Shown here: positions 27,468 to 36,078 of the stretch, piece after piece | How positions within the stretch are numbered: the stretch's first letter is position 1 | How the letters are laid out: each line of letters opens with the position of its first letter | Assembly: GCA_964478625.1 (NCBI GenBank) | Contig: CAYZJH010000018.1 | Span: forward strand, 1 to 57,409 | DNA length: 57,409 bases | DNA from: SKZT01 sp964478625 | GTDB taxonomy: Bacteria > Desulfobacterota > Desulfobacteria > Desulfobacterales > SKZT01 | Direction of reading: 5' to 3' | The notes under the pieces: model-generated | Told to the model about the DNA's origin: nothing | Seen by the model: the letters and a program-made list of their open reading frames with translations, nothing else | The model's database searches: none | Translations under genes and position numbers: made by a program

Positions 27468-28507
27468 GGAATTTTTCCTAATTGACCGCAACCCGCCAAA
27501 ATACTGCGACCTTTGGTGGATCTTTTTCGGACAAAGATCTTTTCATCTACAAGCCATTCCAAAAACCGAGACACATCCTGTTCCGTGGGCACCTCGAATG
27601 GGGAATTGTTGAGGGGATTATAGGGTATCAAATTTACTTTGATTTTCAATGGGATCAGATAATTTGCCAACTGCCTTGCATGTTCCCGGTGGTCATTTAA
27701 ATTTTTTATCAGCACATACTCAATATAAATGGCTCCATTTTTTTTCATGGGAAAATCCAGCAAGGATTTCCGAAGTGTATCCATTGGATAAATGTTGTTT
27801 ATCGGCATGATTTTTGATCGTATTTCATCATTAGGGGCATTCAAGGAAACAGCAAGGTTGAGCTGGGGCCAGCCCAGGGCAGCAAGCTTTCGGATCCCAT
27901 CGACATGGCCGCATGTGGATACTGAAACATACCTCTTGGGAATATCCATCCCACGCTGATCTTCCATGACCCGAATGGCCTGCACCACATTCTCAAAATT
28001 ATCCAACGGTTCACCCATCCCCATAAATACCACATTTCGTATATGGGCACCAAAAGTGAATCTGGCCCTGTACAACTGCCCGATGATCTCCTCAACTGAA
28101 AGATTTCTCATGAATCCGTGACGGGCAGTTTCGCAAAAACGGCATCCCATTTTACATCCAACCTGAGTCGATACGCATAGGGTATTGTGAGTGGCCATGG
28201 GAACGATAACCGACTCGATTTTCAAGCCATCTTTTAAGTCCGTAACAAACTTGGTTAACCCCTCTTCTTTTTTGATTCGCACAATGGGATTAAGATTAAT
28301 TTCAAGATCACGAATAATGTGAGGATAAGATTTGATAGAATTTAAAAATGTCGGAGCTTTTTTGAAATCAGTATTTCCATGGGCATAAATTTCTTGGAAT
28401 ATGGCATTTGCAAAATAAGCGCCTATACCATAGCGATTTTTCAGCTCCGATGTTAACTCGGAAAAGGTTAACTCAAAAAATTTAAGAGGGGTGACACTTT
28501 TTTCCAA
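27422..28507 (-). CDS. rlmN: Dual-specificity 23S rRNA/tRNA adenine-C2 methyltransferase
   Basis: A 361-residue radical SAM enzyme that methylates A2503 of 23S rRNA and A37 of some tRNAs. The cluster-binding cysteines are C118, C122 and C125 in CKMGCRFC, and the methyl-carrying cysteine is in GRSILAGCGQLG near residue 340. The GMGEPLDN motif is also present. The start is a TTG at 28507; no in-frame ATG lies early enough, so the true start is uncertain by some codons. It converges on and overlaps the DUF2156 gene. Confidence 0.94.
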   Translation of the reverse strand: MEKSVTPLKFFELTFSELTSELKNRYGIGAYFANAIFQEIYAHGNTDFKKAPTFLNSIKSYPHIIRDLEINLNPIVRIKKEEGLTKFVTDLKDGLKIESVIVPMATHNTLCVSTQVGCKMGCRFCETARHGFMRNLSVEEIIGQLYRARFTFGAHIRNVVFMGMGEPLDNFENVVQAIRVMEDQRGMDIPKRYVSVSTCGHVDGIRKLAALGWPQLNLAVSLNAPNDEIRSKIMPINNIYPMDTLRKSLLDFPMKKNGAIYIEYVLIKNLNDHREHARQLANYLIPLKIKVNLIPYNPLNNSPFEVPTEQDVSRFLEWLVDEKIFVRKRSTKGRSILAGCGQLGKIPHRRTNRNDLTIMDG

Positions 28508-28602
28508 AAATCAATATTGCCCGGATCAAAAGGTTAACAAGGAAAGAGAACTCTCAATCATCACAGCTGGCATATTGGTCCTCTTTCCCATATCTGTTCG
28601 GG

Positions 28603-28827
28603 TTAAGCTTCAATGGGTGAAGGTTTGCAAAGGTGCCCTTCTTCCATGGCAACTCTTCCGCATCCTTCACAATAATACTTCATCGCAGCAAGTTTATCTT
28701 TACAAATATGTTTGGAATCCACCTTAGGTGAACCACAGAAACTGCACTTGGATTGGTCTCCGCAGGGGTTGCACAGATGCCCCGGCTCATTGGCAACCGC
28801 GCCGCATGTTTTACATGTATATGCCAT
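28603..28827 (-). CDS. Small multi-cysteine zinc-ribbon protein
   Basis: A 74-residue protein with repeated metal-binding pairs: CKTCG, CNPCG, CSFCG and CEGCG, each with a nearby Cys or His (GHLC, KHIC, GHLC). It looks like two copies of a zinc-ribbon unit with an internal repeat (VANEPGHLC and VAMEEGHLC). The spacing suggests at least two bound zinc ions. I do not know a named function; small proteins of this kind may bind nucleic acid or protein. A GGAGATAAG-like ribosome site precedes the ATG. Confidence 0.8.
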   Translation of the reverse strand: MAYTCKTCGAVANEPGHLCNPCGDQSKCSFCGSPKVDSKHICKDKLAAMKYYCEGCGRVAMEEGHLCKPSPIEA

Positions 28828-29086
28828 GACTTATCTCCTTGTTATTTTAAGTTTCAGAATTATTGTGTGTCATTGAATATTGAAACGGATTCCTGAAAGT
28901 CAAGAAGCGAATTATATCATTCGGAACGTTTGTAACATTTGCTACAGTATCAGAAATACAATTTTTATATAATATGCCAGGATCAAGTCCATATCTGTTA
29001 TTTGAAAAATACTCAATTAATGCGGTTATCATTTTTTTTATCGGAAAAACAGCCTTAAACAACCAAAGTACTAAAGGAGAATAAAA

Positions 29087-29788
29087 ATGAAAATTCTTGG
29101 AATTTCAGGAAGCCCCCGTAAAGAAGACGTATCCGGTACTTACAAGTTGGTCGGAACCGTGTTGGAAGCCTCCGGGTGTGATTATGAACTGGTATCGCTG
29201 AGAAAATTACAGATATCAGGTTGTATCGCTTGCCTAGGATGTGTGAAAGACAACGTCTGCAAAGTCAAAGATGATCTTGAACCGATTCGCGAAAAAATCG
29301 TCGCGGCTGATGCGTTTGTGATCGGAGCACCCAATTATTATTCCACCCTCAATGCAAATACCCATGCTTTTTTTGAACGGTGGTTTCAATTCAGACATCA
29401 GGAAGGCAATCTTTTATGGGGAAAACTGGGTGTTGCCGTGGGTGTAGGCGGTTCTGCAGGTCAAGCCCCTGCGGATGACATCGAAAAGTTTTACCTTTAT
29501 AATTTTATTGAAACCGTAGCCAAGGTCTCCGGTCAGGGCGCAGCATCCTGTTTTTCCTGCGGGTATGGAGAAACTTGCAAGGTAGGTCTTCCTTATCTTC
29601 TCTACGGTGAGGGCGTAAAAATCAAACCGGAGAATATTCCTGATGTCGAAAAACAACCCGGTGTCATTGAATCAGCTGTTAATGCTGGAAAATTGTTGGG
29701 CCAACGCCTTAAAACCGGTCATGATCGACAAACCGTGACAAAAAAAATGCAGGAAAAAATGATGTCCCTGCTAAAAAGCTCGGTTTAA
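29087..29788 (+). CDS. Iron-sulfur flavoprotein-like NADPH-dependent FMN reductase
   Basis: A 233-residue flavodoxin-fold protein. GISGSPRKEDVSG (4-16) is the FMN phosphate loop of the NADPH-dependent FMN reductase group. A compact cysteine cluster (CIACLGCVKDNVC, about 46-58) matches the 4Fe-4S motif of iron-sulfur flavoproteins (Isf) of anaerobes. GAPNYYSTLNA follows as a second flavin loop. A further CFSCGYGETC lies at about 156-165. It probably shuttles electrons, perhaps to oxygen or peroxide. GGAG lies nine bases before the ATG. It stands alone, converging with thiL. Confidence 0.88.
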   Translation: MKILGISGSPRKEDVSGTYKLVGTVLEASGCDYELVSLRKLQISGCIACLGCVKDNVCKVKDDLEPIREKIVAADAFVIGAPNYYSTLNANTHAFFERWFQFRHQEGNLLWGKLGVAVGVGGSAGQAPADDIEKFYLYNFIETVAKVSGQGAASCFSCGYGETCKVGLPYLLYGEGVKIKPENIPDVEKQPGVIESAVNAGKLLGQRLKTGHDRQTVTKKMQEKMMSLLKSSV

Positions 29789-29798
29789 TCATGGAATC

Positions 29799-30806
29799 TC
29801 ATTTTTTAAAATGATCCCAACCGGTAGAAGTTATGGTCGCCTTTTTTCCGTTAGGAAATTCCATTTCCAACTGATTCGAATCAGTAATTTCGCCTATATC
29901 AAATAAGGGACTATTAAACGTTTTGCGGTATTTTTCTGCGAGTTTATTTGCCTGATCCGGATCTACCGTAAAGAGTAACACATAATCTTCGCCCCCGGCT
30001 ATTGCATAGGACACAGGATCAAAATTAAAACAACGGCAGAATCGTTTCAAATTATCAGAAATCGGAATTTTTTCAGCAAATATTTTGGCTCCGACATGGC
30101 TTTGTTCTAAAATATGTCCAAGATCTGAACTGAGTCCATCGCTGATATCGATGGCTGCATGGACTCCATGGCTTTGAGCCAAAAATCTGCCTTCAATCAG
30201 GTAAGGTCGGGGAATCAAGTGAGCATTCTTTAAAATGTTAAACGGTTTCGATTCATCTTCAATGTCGTTAACAATCAAATGGCAACCCGCTCGACTGTCC
30301 CCCAAATAGCCGGTGCAAAAAATGATATCCCCGTTTTTTGCACCGCACCGATACAAGATTTCCTCTTTGGGGGCTGAACCCACCACCACCACATTAATCA
30401 CCAGATCCTTTTGTGAACCGGTAGTGTCCCCGCCCAAAAGATTGACCTGAAATCCGGCAGCCAGGTGTTTCATGCCCTTATAAATATCTTCGATAAATTC
30501 AATGGAGCAGTCTTCAGGGATCGCAATACTGATAAACGCCTCCCGGGCAGTGGCACCCATTGCGGCAATATCACTCAGATTTACAGCCAGAGATTTATAG
30601 CCCAGGTTATATCCTGATGTGGCATTTCTCAAAAAATGGACCCTTTCCACCATCATATCGGTCGTCACAAGAATCGCTTCATCATCAGGTTGCGTAAATA
30701 CTGCCGCATCATCACCAATTGCCTTAATCACGCGATCCTTTCTTACCAGGCACCCGTGAGAAAGCTGGTTAATAAGCCCGAATTCCCCGATTTCTTTTAA
30801 ATTCAT
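29799..30806 (-). CDS. thiL: Thiamine-monophosphate kinase
   Basis: The last step of thiamine diphosphate synthesis: ATP-dependent phosphorylation of thiamine monophosphate. The 335-residue form from the ATG at 30806 has the conserved start FGLINQLS, AIGDDAAVF (about 23-31), VTTDMMVERVHF, NLSDIAAMGA and GLSSDLGHI segments of the PurM/ThiL family. The longer frame to 30875 runs inside thiE and is not supported by family length. It overlaps thiE by 38 nt, the third gene of the thiM-thiE-thiL operon. Confidence 0.93.
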   Translation of the reverse strand: MNLKEIGEFGLINQLSHGCLVRKDRVIKAIGDDAAVFTQPDDEAILVTTDMMVERVHFLRNATSGYNLGYKSLAVNLSDIAAMGATAREAFISIAIPEDCSIEFIEDIYKGMKHLAAGFQVNLLGGDTTGSQKDLVINVVVVGSAPKEEILYRCGAKNGDIIFCTGYLGDSRAGCHLIVNDIEDESKPFNILKNAHLIPRPYLIEGRFLAQSHGVHAAIDISDGLSSDLGHILEQSHVGAKIFAEKIPISDNLKRFCRCFNFDPVSYAIAGGEDYVLLFTVDPDQANKLAEKYRKTFNSPLFDIGEITDSNQLEMEFPNGKKATITSTGWDHFKK

Positions 30807-31446
30807 TATTTTTGGCCTTGATAATAATTTTTTTAAGTTCCCTGGCCGCTGTTTCCGGATTTTTTGCGGATACAATCGCAGAGACTACGGCAATACCATC
30901 TGCGCCACATTGAATAGCCGACTTCGCATTCGAGGGGTTTAGTCCTCCAATGGCAACAATCGGAATTTTAACCAGTCTCCGGATGTGCAACAACCCATCG
31001 AGCCCAAGAGGTTCGCCGGTGTCCGCCTTGGTCGATGTGAGATAAATAGGACCGACTCCGATATAATCGGCACCTTCCTTTTCTGCCCTGGAGGCATCTT
31101 CCGGGGTTTCGGCCGATATCCCGACAATCATGGAATCACCCACAATTTTTTTGGCCATCAAAAAAGGCAGGTCCTTTTGCCCCAAATGAACACCATCCGC
31201 ACCAACTGCCATAGCCACATCCACCCGATCATTGACAAACAAGGGAATGTTTTGTTTTTTTAAAAACTCTTTTAAAATCAGGGTCTCTTCGATGAATTCA
31301 CGAGTACTGCAATTCTTCTCCCGGATTTGGACACATGAAACACCGCCTTGGACCGCAGATCGTACAATTGAAAGATTGCTCCTTCCCATAGAAAGTTCCC
31401 TGTCGGTGACCAAATATAATGAGTAATCTATGGCTTCTTTTTTCAT
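30769..31446 (-). CDS. thiE: Thiamine-phosphate synthase
   Basis: A 225-residue TIM-barrel enzyme joining the pyrimidine (HMP-PP) and thiazole phosphate (HET-P). Motifs are CVQIREKN, VNDRVDVAMAVGADGVHLGQKDLP, GADYIGVGPIYLTSTKAD and VAIGGLNPSNA, all full and in order. It lies 5 nt downstream of thiM and overlaps thiL. Confidence 0.95.
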   Translation of the reverse strand: MKKEAIDYSLYLVTDRELSMGRSNLSIVRSAVQGGVSCVQIREKNCSTREFIEETLILKEFLKKQNIPLFVNDRVDVAMAVGADGVHLGQKDLPFLMAKKIVGDSMIVGISAETPEDASRAEKEGADYIGVGPIYLTSTKADTGEPLGLDGLLHIRRLVKIPIVAIGGLNPSNAKSAIQCGADGIAVVSAIVSAKNPETAARELKKIIIKAKNNEFKRNRGIRAY

Positions 31447-31451
31447 AACAC

Positions 31452-32258
31452 TTAACTTTCGATAATCCTGACCCCCTGTTCAAGAATTTCAGGTGTGATA
31501 TGATAAAGAGCATCCAGAAGCCGAACCATAAATGTTCCTGGTCCGGGAGCATCTTTTCCGGCAAATTCTCCTGCCAGGCCAAAAAAAGAAAGCGCTGTGG
31601 CTGATGCGATGATGGGATCATCATCAACAGCAAGAAACGCTCCAATGATGGCCGTGGCCATACACCCTGAGCCTGTGACATAACTCATGAGGGGGTGCCC
31701 ATTAAAAATCCGGATCATTTTCTTGCCATCGGTTACAAGGTCTTCAGGACCGGTAACAGCCAAGGTTGTTTGCATTTTTTCCGCAAGTCCTCTTGCAGTA
31801 TCCGCTGCATCATCAACGCTGTGAATAGAATCCACACCTTTAGTTTTGGAATCCGTATTTTGAAAAGATAAAATTTCAGAAGGATTCCCGCGGATTACAC
31901 TGATTTTTAATTTTTCAGAAATTTTTAGTGCGGAAGTCGTTCGAAAAACCGTTGCCCCTGAACCCACGGGATCTAAAACAATCGGAATATTTAACCCCGA
32001 TGCTGTTTCACCGGCTGCCATCATTGAGGCTATCCAATCTTCAGACAGAGTTCCGATATTGAGCACAAGCGCACCGGACAGTTTAACCATCTCCCGGACC
32101 TCATTTTGAGCATGGGCCATCACGGGTGAAGCACCCATAGCCAGTAAAGCGTTGGCGGTCACATTCATGACCACTAGATTAGTAATGTTATGAACTAAAG
32201 GTTTTTTTTTTCGTATTAAATTAAGATTTTTCGCTGCCTCTTTTGCAAAATCCGGCAT
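31452..32258 (-). CDS. thiM: Hydroxyethylthiazole kinase
   Basis: A 268-residue ribokinase-like enzyme that phosphorylates the thiazole alcohol, a salvage step. Signatures are LVHNITNLVVMNVTANALLAMGASPVMAH, VLDPVGSGAT and GSGCMATAIIGAFLAV. AGGAG lies six bases before the ATG. The operon thiM-thiE-thiL has salvage and coupling steps but no thiC or thiG here. I looked for a thiamine diphosphate riboswitch upstream (a CUGAGA-type element) and saw none. Confidence 0.95.
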   Translation of the reverse strand: MPDFAKEAAKNLNLIRKKKPLVHNITNLVVMNVTANALLAMGASPVMAHAQNEVREMVKLSGALVLNIGTLSEDWIASMMAAGETASGLNIPIVLDPVGSGATVFRTTSALKISEKLKISVIRGNPSEILSFQNTDSKTKGVDSIHSVDDAADTARGLAEKMQTTLAVTGPEDLVTDGKKMIRIFNGHPLMSYVTGSGCMATAIIGAFLAVDDDPIIASATALSFFGLAGEFAGKDAPGPGTFMVRLLDALYHITPEILEQGVRIIES

Positions 32259-32559
32259 CTTTATCTCCTAGTTTTGCTGTTGATATTTTGATGAATTGCA
32301 ATTGATCGGGTTGATTTTACAATGTTTCAATTCTGTTATCAATGAATTGATTTTTTGTGATCATTTTTATTTAATCCGCATAATAGGTATGGTATCTTTA
32401 ATAATATTAAATATTACTTAAAAGCTTGACAAACGACTTGAAAGAACGGTACCTGACATTCTAAATGGTTCATTGCTCTCACGCTCATTTAATGTAATAT
32501 TATATGAAAAAAAGCCTCACGCTAACGACGATTTATCCCAAAATCTACAGGAGCACCCA
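32259..32559. other. Divergent intergenic region, thiM and LysM gene
   Basis: About 300 nt, AT-rich, between the two divergent start codons. A TTGACA at 32426-32431 on the plus strand could serve the LysM gene, but the matching -10 is weak. No riboswitch-like element or long hairpin was seen. Confidence 0.35.
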
Positions 32560-33606
32560 ATGAATATGACACATTTTTTTCGTTTAAGCAGAACCGGCGT
32601 TTTTTTCTTTTTTTTCCTTGCATTGCCTGTTTGCCTTTTGGCTCAGGATAAATATCGCGTCATTGAAACCGAAACCGGTTTTTACTACACTGTCCAAAAA
32701 GGAGATACCCTTTGGGACCTTTCCAAACGATTCAATAACTCGCCATGGCTTTGGCCGGATCTATGGAGTCAAAACCCTCAAATTTTAAATCCCCACTTCA
32801 TTTATCCCGGTCAACAAATTCGGCTTTTTCTTCGCAAAGACTGGAACCAGTTTGCCCAAAAAAAACCTTCGCCTGAAACTCTTAAAGATAGTGCCACAGA
32901 TCGATTTATGCCCCGTGAGCCTGTCTATTATTATTACAGCCCCATAGAAAGTGTCGGGTTTATCCGAAAAGATCCCATAGTACCTGATGCCTCTATTATT
33001 AAGGTCGGAGATGAAAAGGTAATGATTAATACCGGTGACACGGTTTTTATCAAACACTTGGAAAAAAGCTCTTTTTGCCCAGGTGAACACTATGTTACCT
33101 ATCAGATCATTTCACCGGTCATTCACCCGGTCACGAAACATAAAATCGGATCTCAATTTCTACTTACCGGTGTAATTGAGATTAAACGAAATGAGCCTGA
33201 ATTTTCTGTGGCTGAAGTTGTTAAATCTTACAGAACCATTCGTGTCGGCGATTTTCTGATGCCCTATGAACCGCGTTCTTCCAAAATTCCGATCAGTGAG
33301 AGCCTATTTGAAATATTCGGCAATATCATTGCCTCTGAAAAACAAACCCGTCTTTTCGGGGATGATACAATTGTTTTTATTGATAAAGGTGATATCGATG
33401 GGATAAAACCCGGTCAAATTTTTCCGGTATTCCAACGGGATGAATTTGAAATCAACACCGTTAGCAAAGAAACAGTCCAACTCACACCAATTGTGTTAGG
33501 TTCAATTATTGTTCTTCAAACTGAACAAACCACCTCAACAGTGTTAGTGAGCCAAGCAAACCGAGAAATTCCAATAGGCGCTAGTTTCGGAACGCCTCTT
33601 CCTTAG
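32560..33606 (+). CDS. LysM-domain exported protein
   Basis: A 348-residue exported protein. A signal peptide of phenylalanine and leucine runs to about residue 28 (CLLAQ). A LysM domain follows (YYTVQKGDTLWDLSKRFN to NPHFIYPGQQIRLF, about 41-88), a peptidoglycan-binding module. The rest (about 100-348) is unidentified beta-rich sequence, probably periplasmic. I placed the start at the ATG preceded by AGGAG; the open frame runs to 32473 but with no ribosome site. It is followed after 3 nt by the PAS gene, so a signalling link to the envelope is possible. Confidence 0.82.
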   Translation: MNMTHFFRLSRTGVFFFFFLALPVCLLAQDKYRVIETETGFYYTVQKGDTLWDLSKRFNNSPWLWPDLWSQNPQILNPHFIYPGQQIRLFLRKDWNQFAQKKPSPETLKDSATDRFMPREPVYYYYSPIESVGFIRKDPIVPDASIIKVGDEKVMINTGDTVFIKHLEKSSFCPGEHYVTYQIISPVIHPVTKHKIGSQFLLTGVIEIKRNEPEFSVAEVVKSYRTIRVGDFLMPYEPRSSKIPISESLFEIFGNIIASEKQTRLFGDDTIVFIDKGDIDGIKPGQIFPVFQRDEFEINTVSKETVQLTPIVLGSIIVLQTEQTTSTVLVSQANREIPIGASFGTPLP

Positions 33607-33609
33607 CAA

Positions 33610-35142
33610 ATGAATAAAAACAAAAATATAAATATCTGTCCGGAAGAATATATTGATCCGATGGCGATTATTTCCGCCATCAATGAAGGAATCGTTATTC
33701 TTAAGGAAGGAAATATTATTTACGCCAATTACGCATTTTCCAAAATGGCCGGACAAGACCTCACCGATATATTGGGTACCTCTTTTGTCGATGTTGTTGC
33801 TGAAAACGAAAAAGAAAATGTCTTGGAATACCTGCAAACATCTATCAATCAATATTCTCAACAAGATGGAATTGAATTCCAGTTTGAAAATGATCCGGAT
33901 AGATATGTTTTTATGAAAGCCAGCCCTATTCAATGTGATGAAGTTCAGGGAATTCTCGGATATATCAGCGATATCACCAAAAGAAGAAAGGAAAGACTCG
34001 AAATAAGAAGACTTCACACAAGGTTGAGAAGTATCCTTGATCATATGCGCGAATTGGTCATTTCCTTTTCTTATCTTGAAGATATTGACAAAGAGGAGAT
34101 GAATGATTTCTCATTCTTTGATGATCATATCGTAGAGATCAATTCATCTGCACTGGCTTTCTATGAAATCCCCGCATCTTATTTTCTCAATAAAAAAGCG
34201 AGTATATTCGATTTTGTTCATGAAGACGATAAGGATAAGGTGTTAAAACATTACATCAGTCTTTTTGATAAAGGATTTGGTGAAATCAGTTACAGGATCA
34301 TTACTCCGAAAGGTGAAAGCAAATGGGTTCTGGATTACGGAAGAGTCGAGTATATGAAAACCGGAAAAGTAAGGCGGGTTAATCATATCATAGAAGATAT
34401 TACGGAAAAAAAGAAGGCTCTCGATGAAATCAAGGCCAGTGAGCAAAAATACAGAAGAATATTCGAACTATCCAAGGACATGATTTATATTCTCAGTTCC
34501 AGCGGAAGAATCCTTGATATAAATCCGGCGGGCATAAAGCTTCTTGAACTCGGTAGCAAAGAAGAAGCCGCTCTGAAAAATATGAAAGAGTTTCACGTTG
34601 ATTCGAATGCGAGGGATGCCCTTATCAAAGAAGTTATGGAAAAAGGAGAAGTCACCAGGCCTAGGCTCTTGTTCCAAAATGCCAAAGGAGAAAAGTTTGA
34701 AGTCGGTCTTAATGTTATTGCGCAGAGAGATGCCAATGGAAAGATTGTATCCTACCAGGGAATAGTCCACAATATCACAGAAGCCATAAGACAAAAGGAA
34801 CTTGAAGCCATAAGCCAGCTAGCCGGATGTTTTGCCGATGATTTGGCCTCCCCTCTCAGCGTAATCCTGATCGGCATCGAAACGATCAAAACCTTCCTGA
34901 CCGATATTGAGAAAATAGTTGAAAAACTGGCTGATCCGGATAAAACAAAGGATTTGGAAGAAATTACCTATGAAATAAGGTACAATGTTTCGGATATCAA
35001 TTATTTTATTAATGAAGTTATGATTGCTGTGAACGATATCAAAGACCGGTTAAAGGAAATCAGGGATCAGTACTGGAATTTAAAGAAAGTTTCCGATGGC
35101 TCGGGAGGAATTATTTACGAGCGAGGTAGTAAAAACAATTGA
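33610..35142 (+). CDS. Multi-PAS sensor protein with degenerate histidine-kinase helix
   Basis: A 510-residue protein with three PAS-type domains: about 15-125 (ends ISDITKRRKER), about 130-280 (ends IIEDITEKKK), and 285-395 (ends IVHNITEAIRQ). A helical HisKA-like segment follows, LEAISQLAGCFADDLASPLSVI (two pieces), where the usual phosphoacceptor His of the IAHDFNN box is Asp (D410). No ATPase (HATPase_c) domain is present; the protein ends in coiled-coil-like helices. It therefore cannot autophosphorylate in the usual way. It may bind ligand and dimerise, or serve as a sensor for a partner kinase. There is no transmembrane segment. Confidence 0.85.
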   Translation: MNKNKNINICPEEYIDPMAIISAINEGIVILKEGNIIYANYAFSKMAGQDLTDILGTSFVDVVAENEKENVLEYLQTSINQYSQQDGIEFQFENDPDRYVFMKASPIQCDEVQGILGYISDITKRRKERLEIRRLHTRLRSILDHMRELVISFSYLEDIDKEEMNDFSFFDDHIVEINSSALAFYEIPASYFLNKKASIFDFVHEDDKDKVLKHYISLFDKGFGEISYRIITPKGESKWVLDYGRVEYMKTGKVRRVNHIIEDITEKKKALDEIKASEQKYRRIFELSKDMIYILSSSGRILDINPAGIKLLELGSKEEAALKNMKEFHVDSNARDALIKEVMEKGEVTRPRLLFQNAKGEKFEVGLNVIAQRDANGKIVSYQGIVHNITEAIRQKELEAISQLAGCFADDLASPLSVILIGIETIKTFLTDIEKIVEKLADPDKTKDLEEITYEIRYNVSDINYFINEVMIAVNDIKDRLKEIRDQYWNLKKVSDGSGGIIYERGSKNN

Positions 35143-35206
35143 TTCAAAAAAAATGACAATTAACCGGTGCTCCAAGGCCTGAACCCAACCAATCGATTCT
35201 TATATC

Positions 35207-35815
35207 TTACCTGTCTTTTTTATAAAAAGCATAATATTTCAGGACTTTTTCGACATAATTGATGGTTTCGGGATACGGAGGAATGCATCCAAATTTATCC
35301 ACTGCATTGGGACCTGCGTTATAGGCCGCAAGCGAAAGGGATAAATCCCCATTGAATTTATTCAGCATGTTTTTAAAGTACCTGACACCCGCCATAATAT
35401 TTTCATAAGGATCAAACGGATCATTTAAGGACAGGTGTTCAAAATTAAAAGGCATGATTTGCATTAGTCCCATAGCCCCTTTTTCAGATATTGCAGTAGG
35501 GTTGAAATCTGACTCGACTTTTATCATCGCTTTGATCAAAGGAAATGATACGTCGTGATAATGGGATGCTTGAGTGATATAGGTATCAATATTGTTAACG
35601 CCGCTATATTGTTTATCTTTCCGTTTGGCTTCCTTTTGATAAAAAAGAAACTTGACGGATGTACCCTCCGATTCCACGGGAGTGTTTGTAAAATGCATCA
35701 CTCCATCTTTGTCTATGTACATATATATGTCCGCACATACATGCCGAGGTGTTTTAAAAAGAAAAACGGCAAAAAAGCCGACAATCAGACATCCGGTTTT
35801 AAAGAAATCGATCAT
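35207..35815 (-). CDS. Lytic transglycosylase (SLT) with DUF4124-like N-terminus
   Basis: A 202-residue exported murein hydrolase. A signal segment (about 5-25) precedes a DUF4124-like strand (IYMYIDKDGVMHFTNTP, about 31-47). The SLT domain (about 80-195) shows the catalytic Glu in MIKVESDFNP, then GAMGLMQIMP, and the AAYNAGPNAV motif typical of family 1 lytic transglycosylases. It cleaves the MurNAc-GlcNAc bond to give 1,6-anhydro ends. It lies 20 nt after the ORF at 35836-36078 and downstream of the PHP nuclease, on the same strand. Confidence 0.92.
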   Translation of the reverse strand: MIDFFKTGCLIVGFFAVFLFKTPRHVCADIYMYIDKDGVMHFTNTPVESEGTSVKFLFYQKEAKRKDKQYSGVNNIDTYITQASHYHDVSFPLIKAMIKVESDFNPTAISEKGAMGLMQIMPFNFEHLSLNDPFDPYENIMAGVRYFKNMLNKFNGDLSLSLAAYNAGPNAVDKFGCIPPYPETINYVEKVLKYYAFYKKDR

Positions 35816-35835
35816 TGATTATTCCGTTTAAACAT

Positions 35836-36078
35836 TTAGACCTGGAATTGTCCATTTCCTGTCATTTTTCCACCCACATCGGTCTGCAATGCCGCCACAT
35901 CCAGAAACTCAGGGATATTTTTGTCAAATTGCCGGGAAAAATCAAGTAAATTATTAAACACTTCTATGCTGGAGGCGTTATAAAAAAACTCTTCCCAAAT
36001 CGGGTGATGCAAACAATAAAATATCAGGCAAAAAAGCGAACGCTGTTCGGCAAGACTTTTTATTATCCACCAAATGGG
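35836..36078 (-). pseudogene. Short ORF lacking a standard start, possible gene remnant
   Basis: An open stretch of 80 codons between the PHP nuclease and the lytic transglycosylase, in a frame different from either. It looks coding: the translation has HHPIWEEFFYNASS and FLDVAALQTDVGGK segments and few rare features. Only the last 15 bases of the preceding gene overlap it. No ATG or GTG lies at its start; a TTG lies at about residue 23. It may be a remnant of a truncated gene, or a real gene starting at TTG/ATT. I do not recognise it. Confidence 0.35.

Noticed and set aside
28847..29062. Minus-strand 71-codon ORF between the zinc-ribbon and flavoprotein genes
   Set aside because: No ribosome site, AT-driven composition, no recognisable motif, and it fills the promoter region of the plus-strand flavoprotein gene.
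32259..32472. Thiamine diphosphate riboswitch expected before thiM
   Set aside because: Neither CUGAGA nor the ACCUGAUC-type element was found on the minus strand.
35290..35305. TTATCCACT as a DnaA box
   Set aside because: Single, mismatched and inside the transglycosylase coding sequence.
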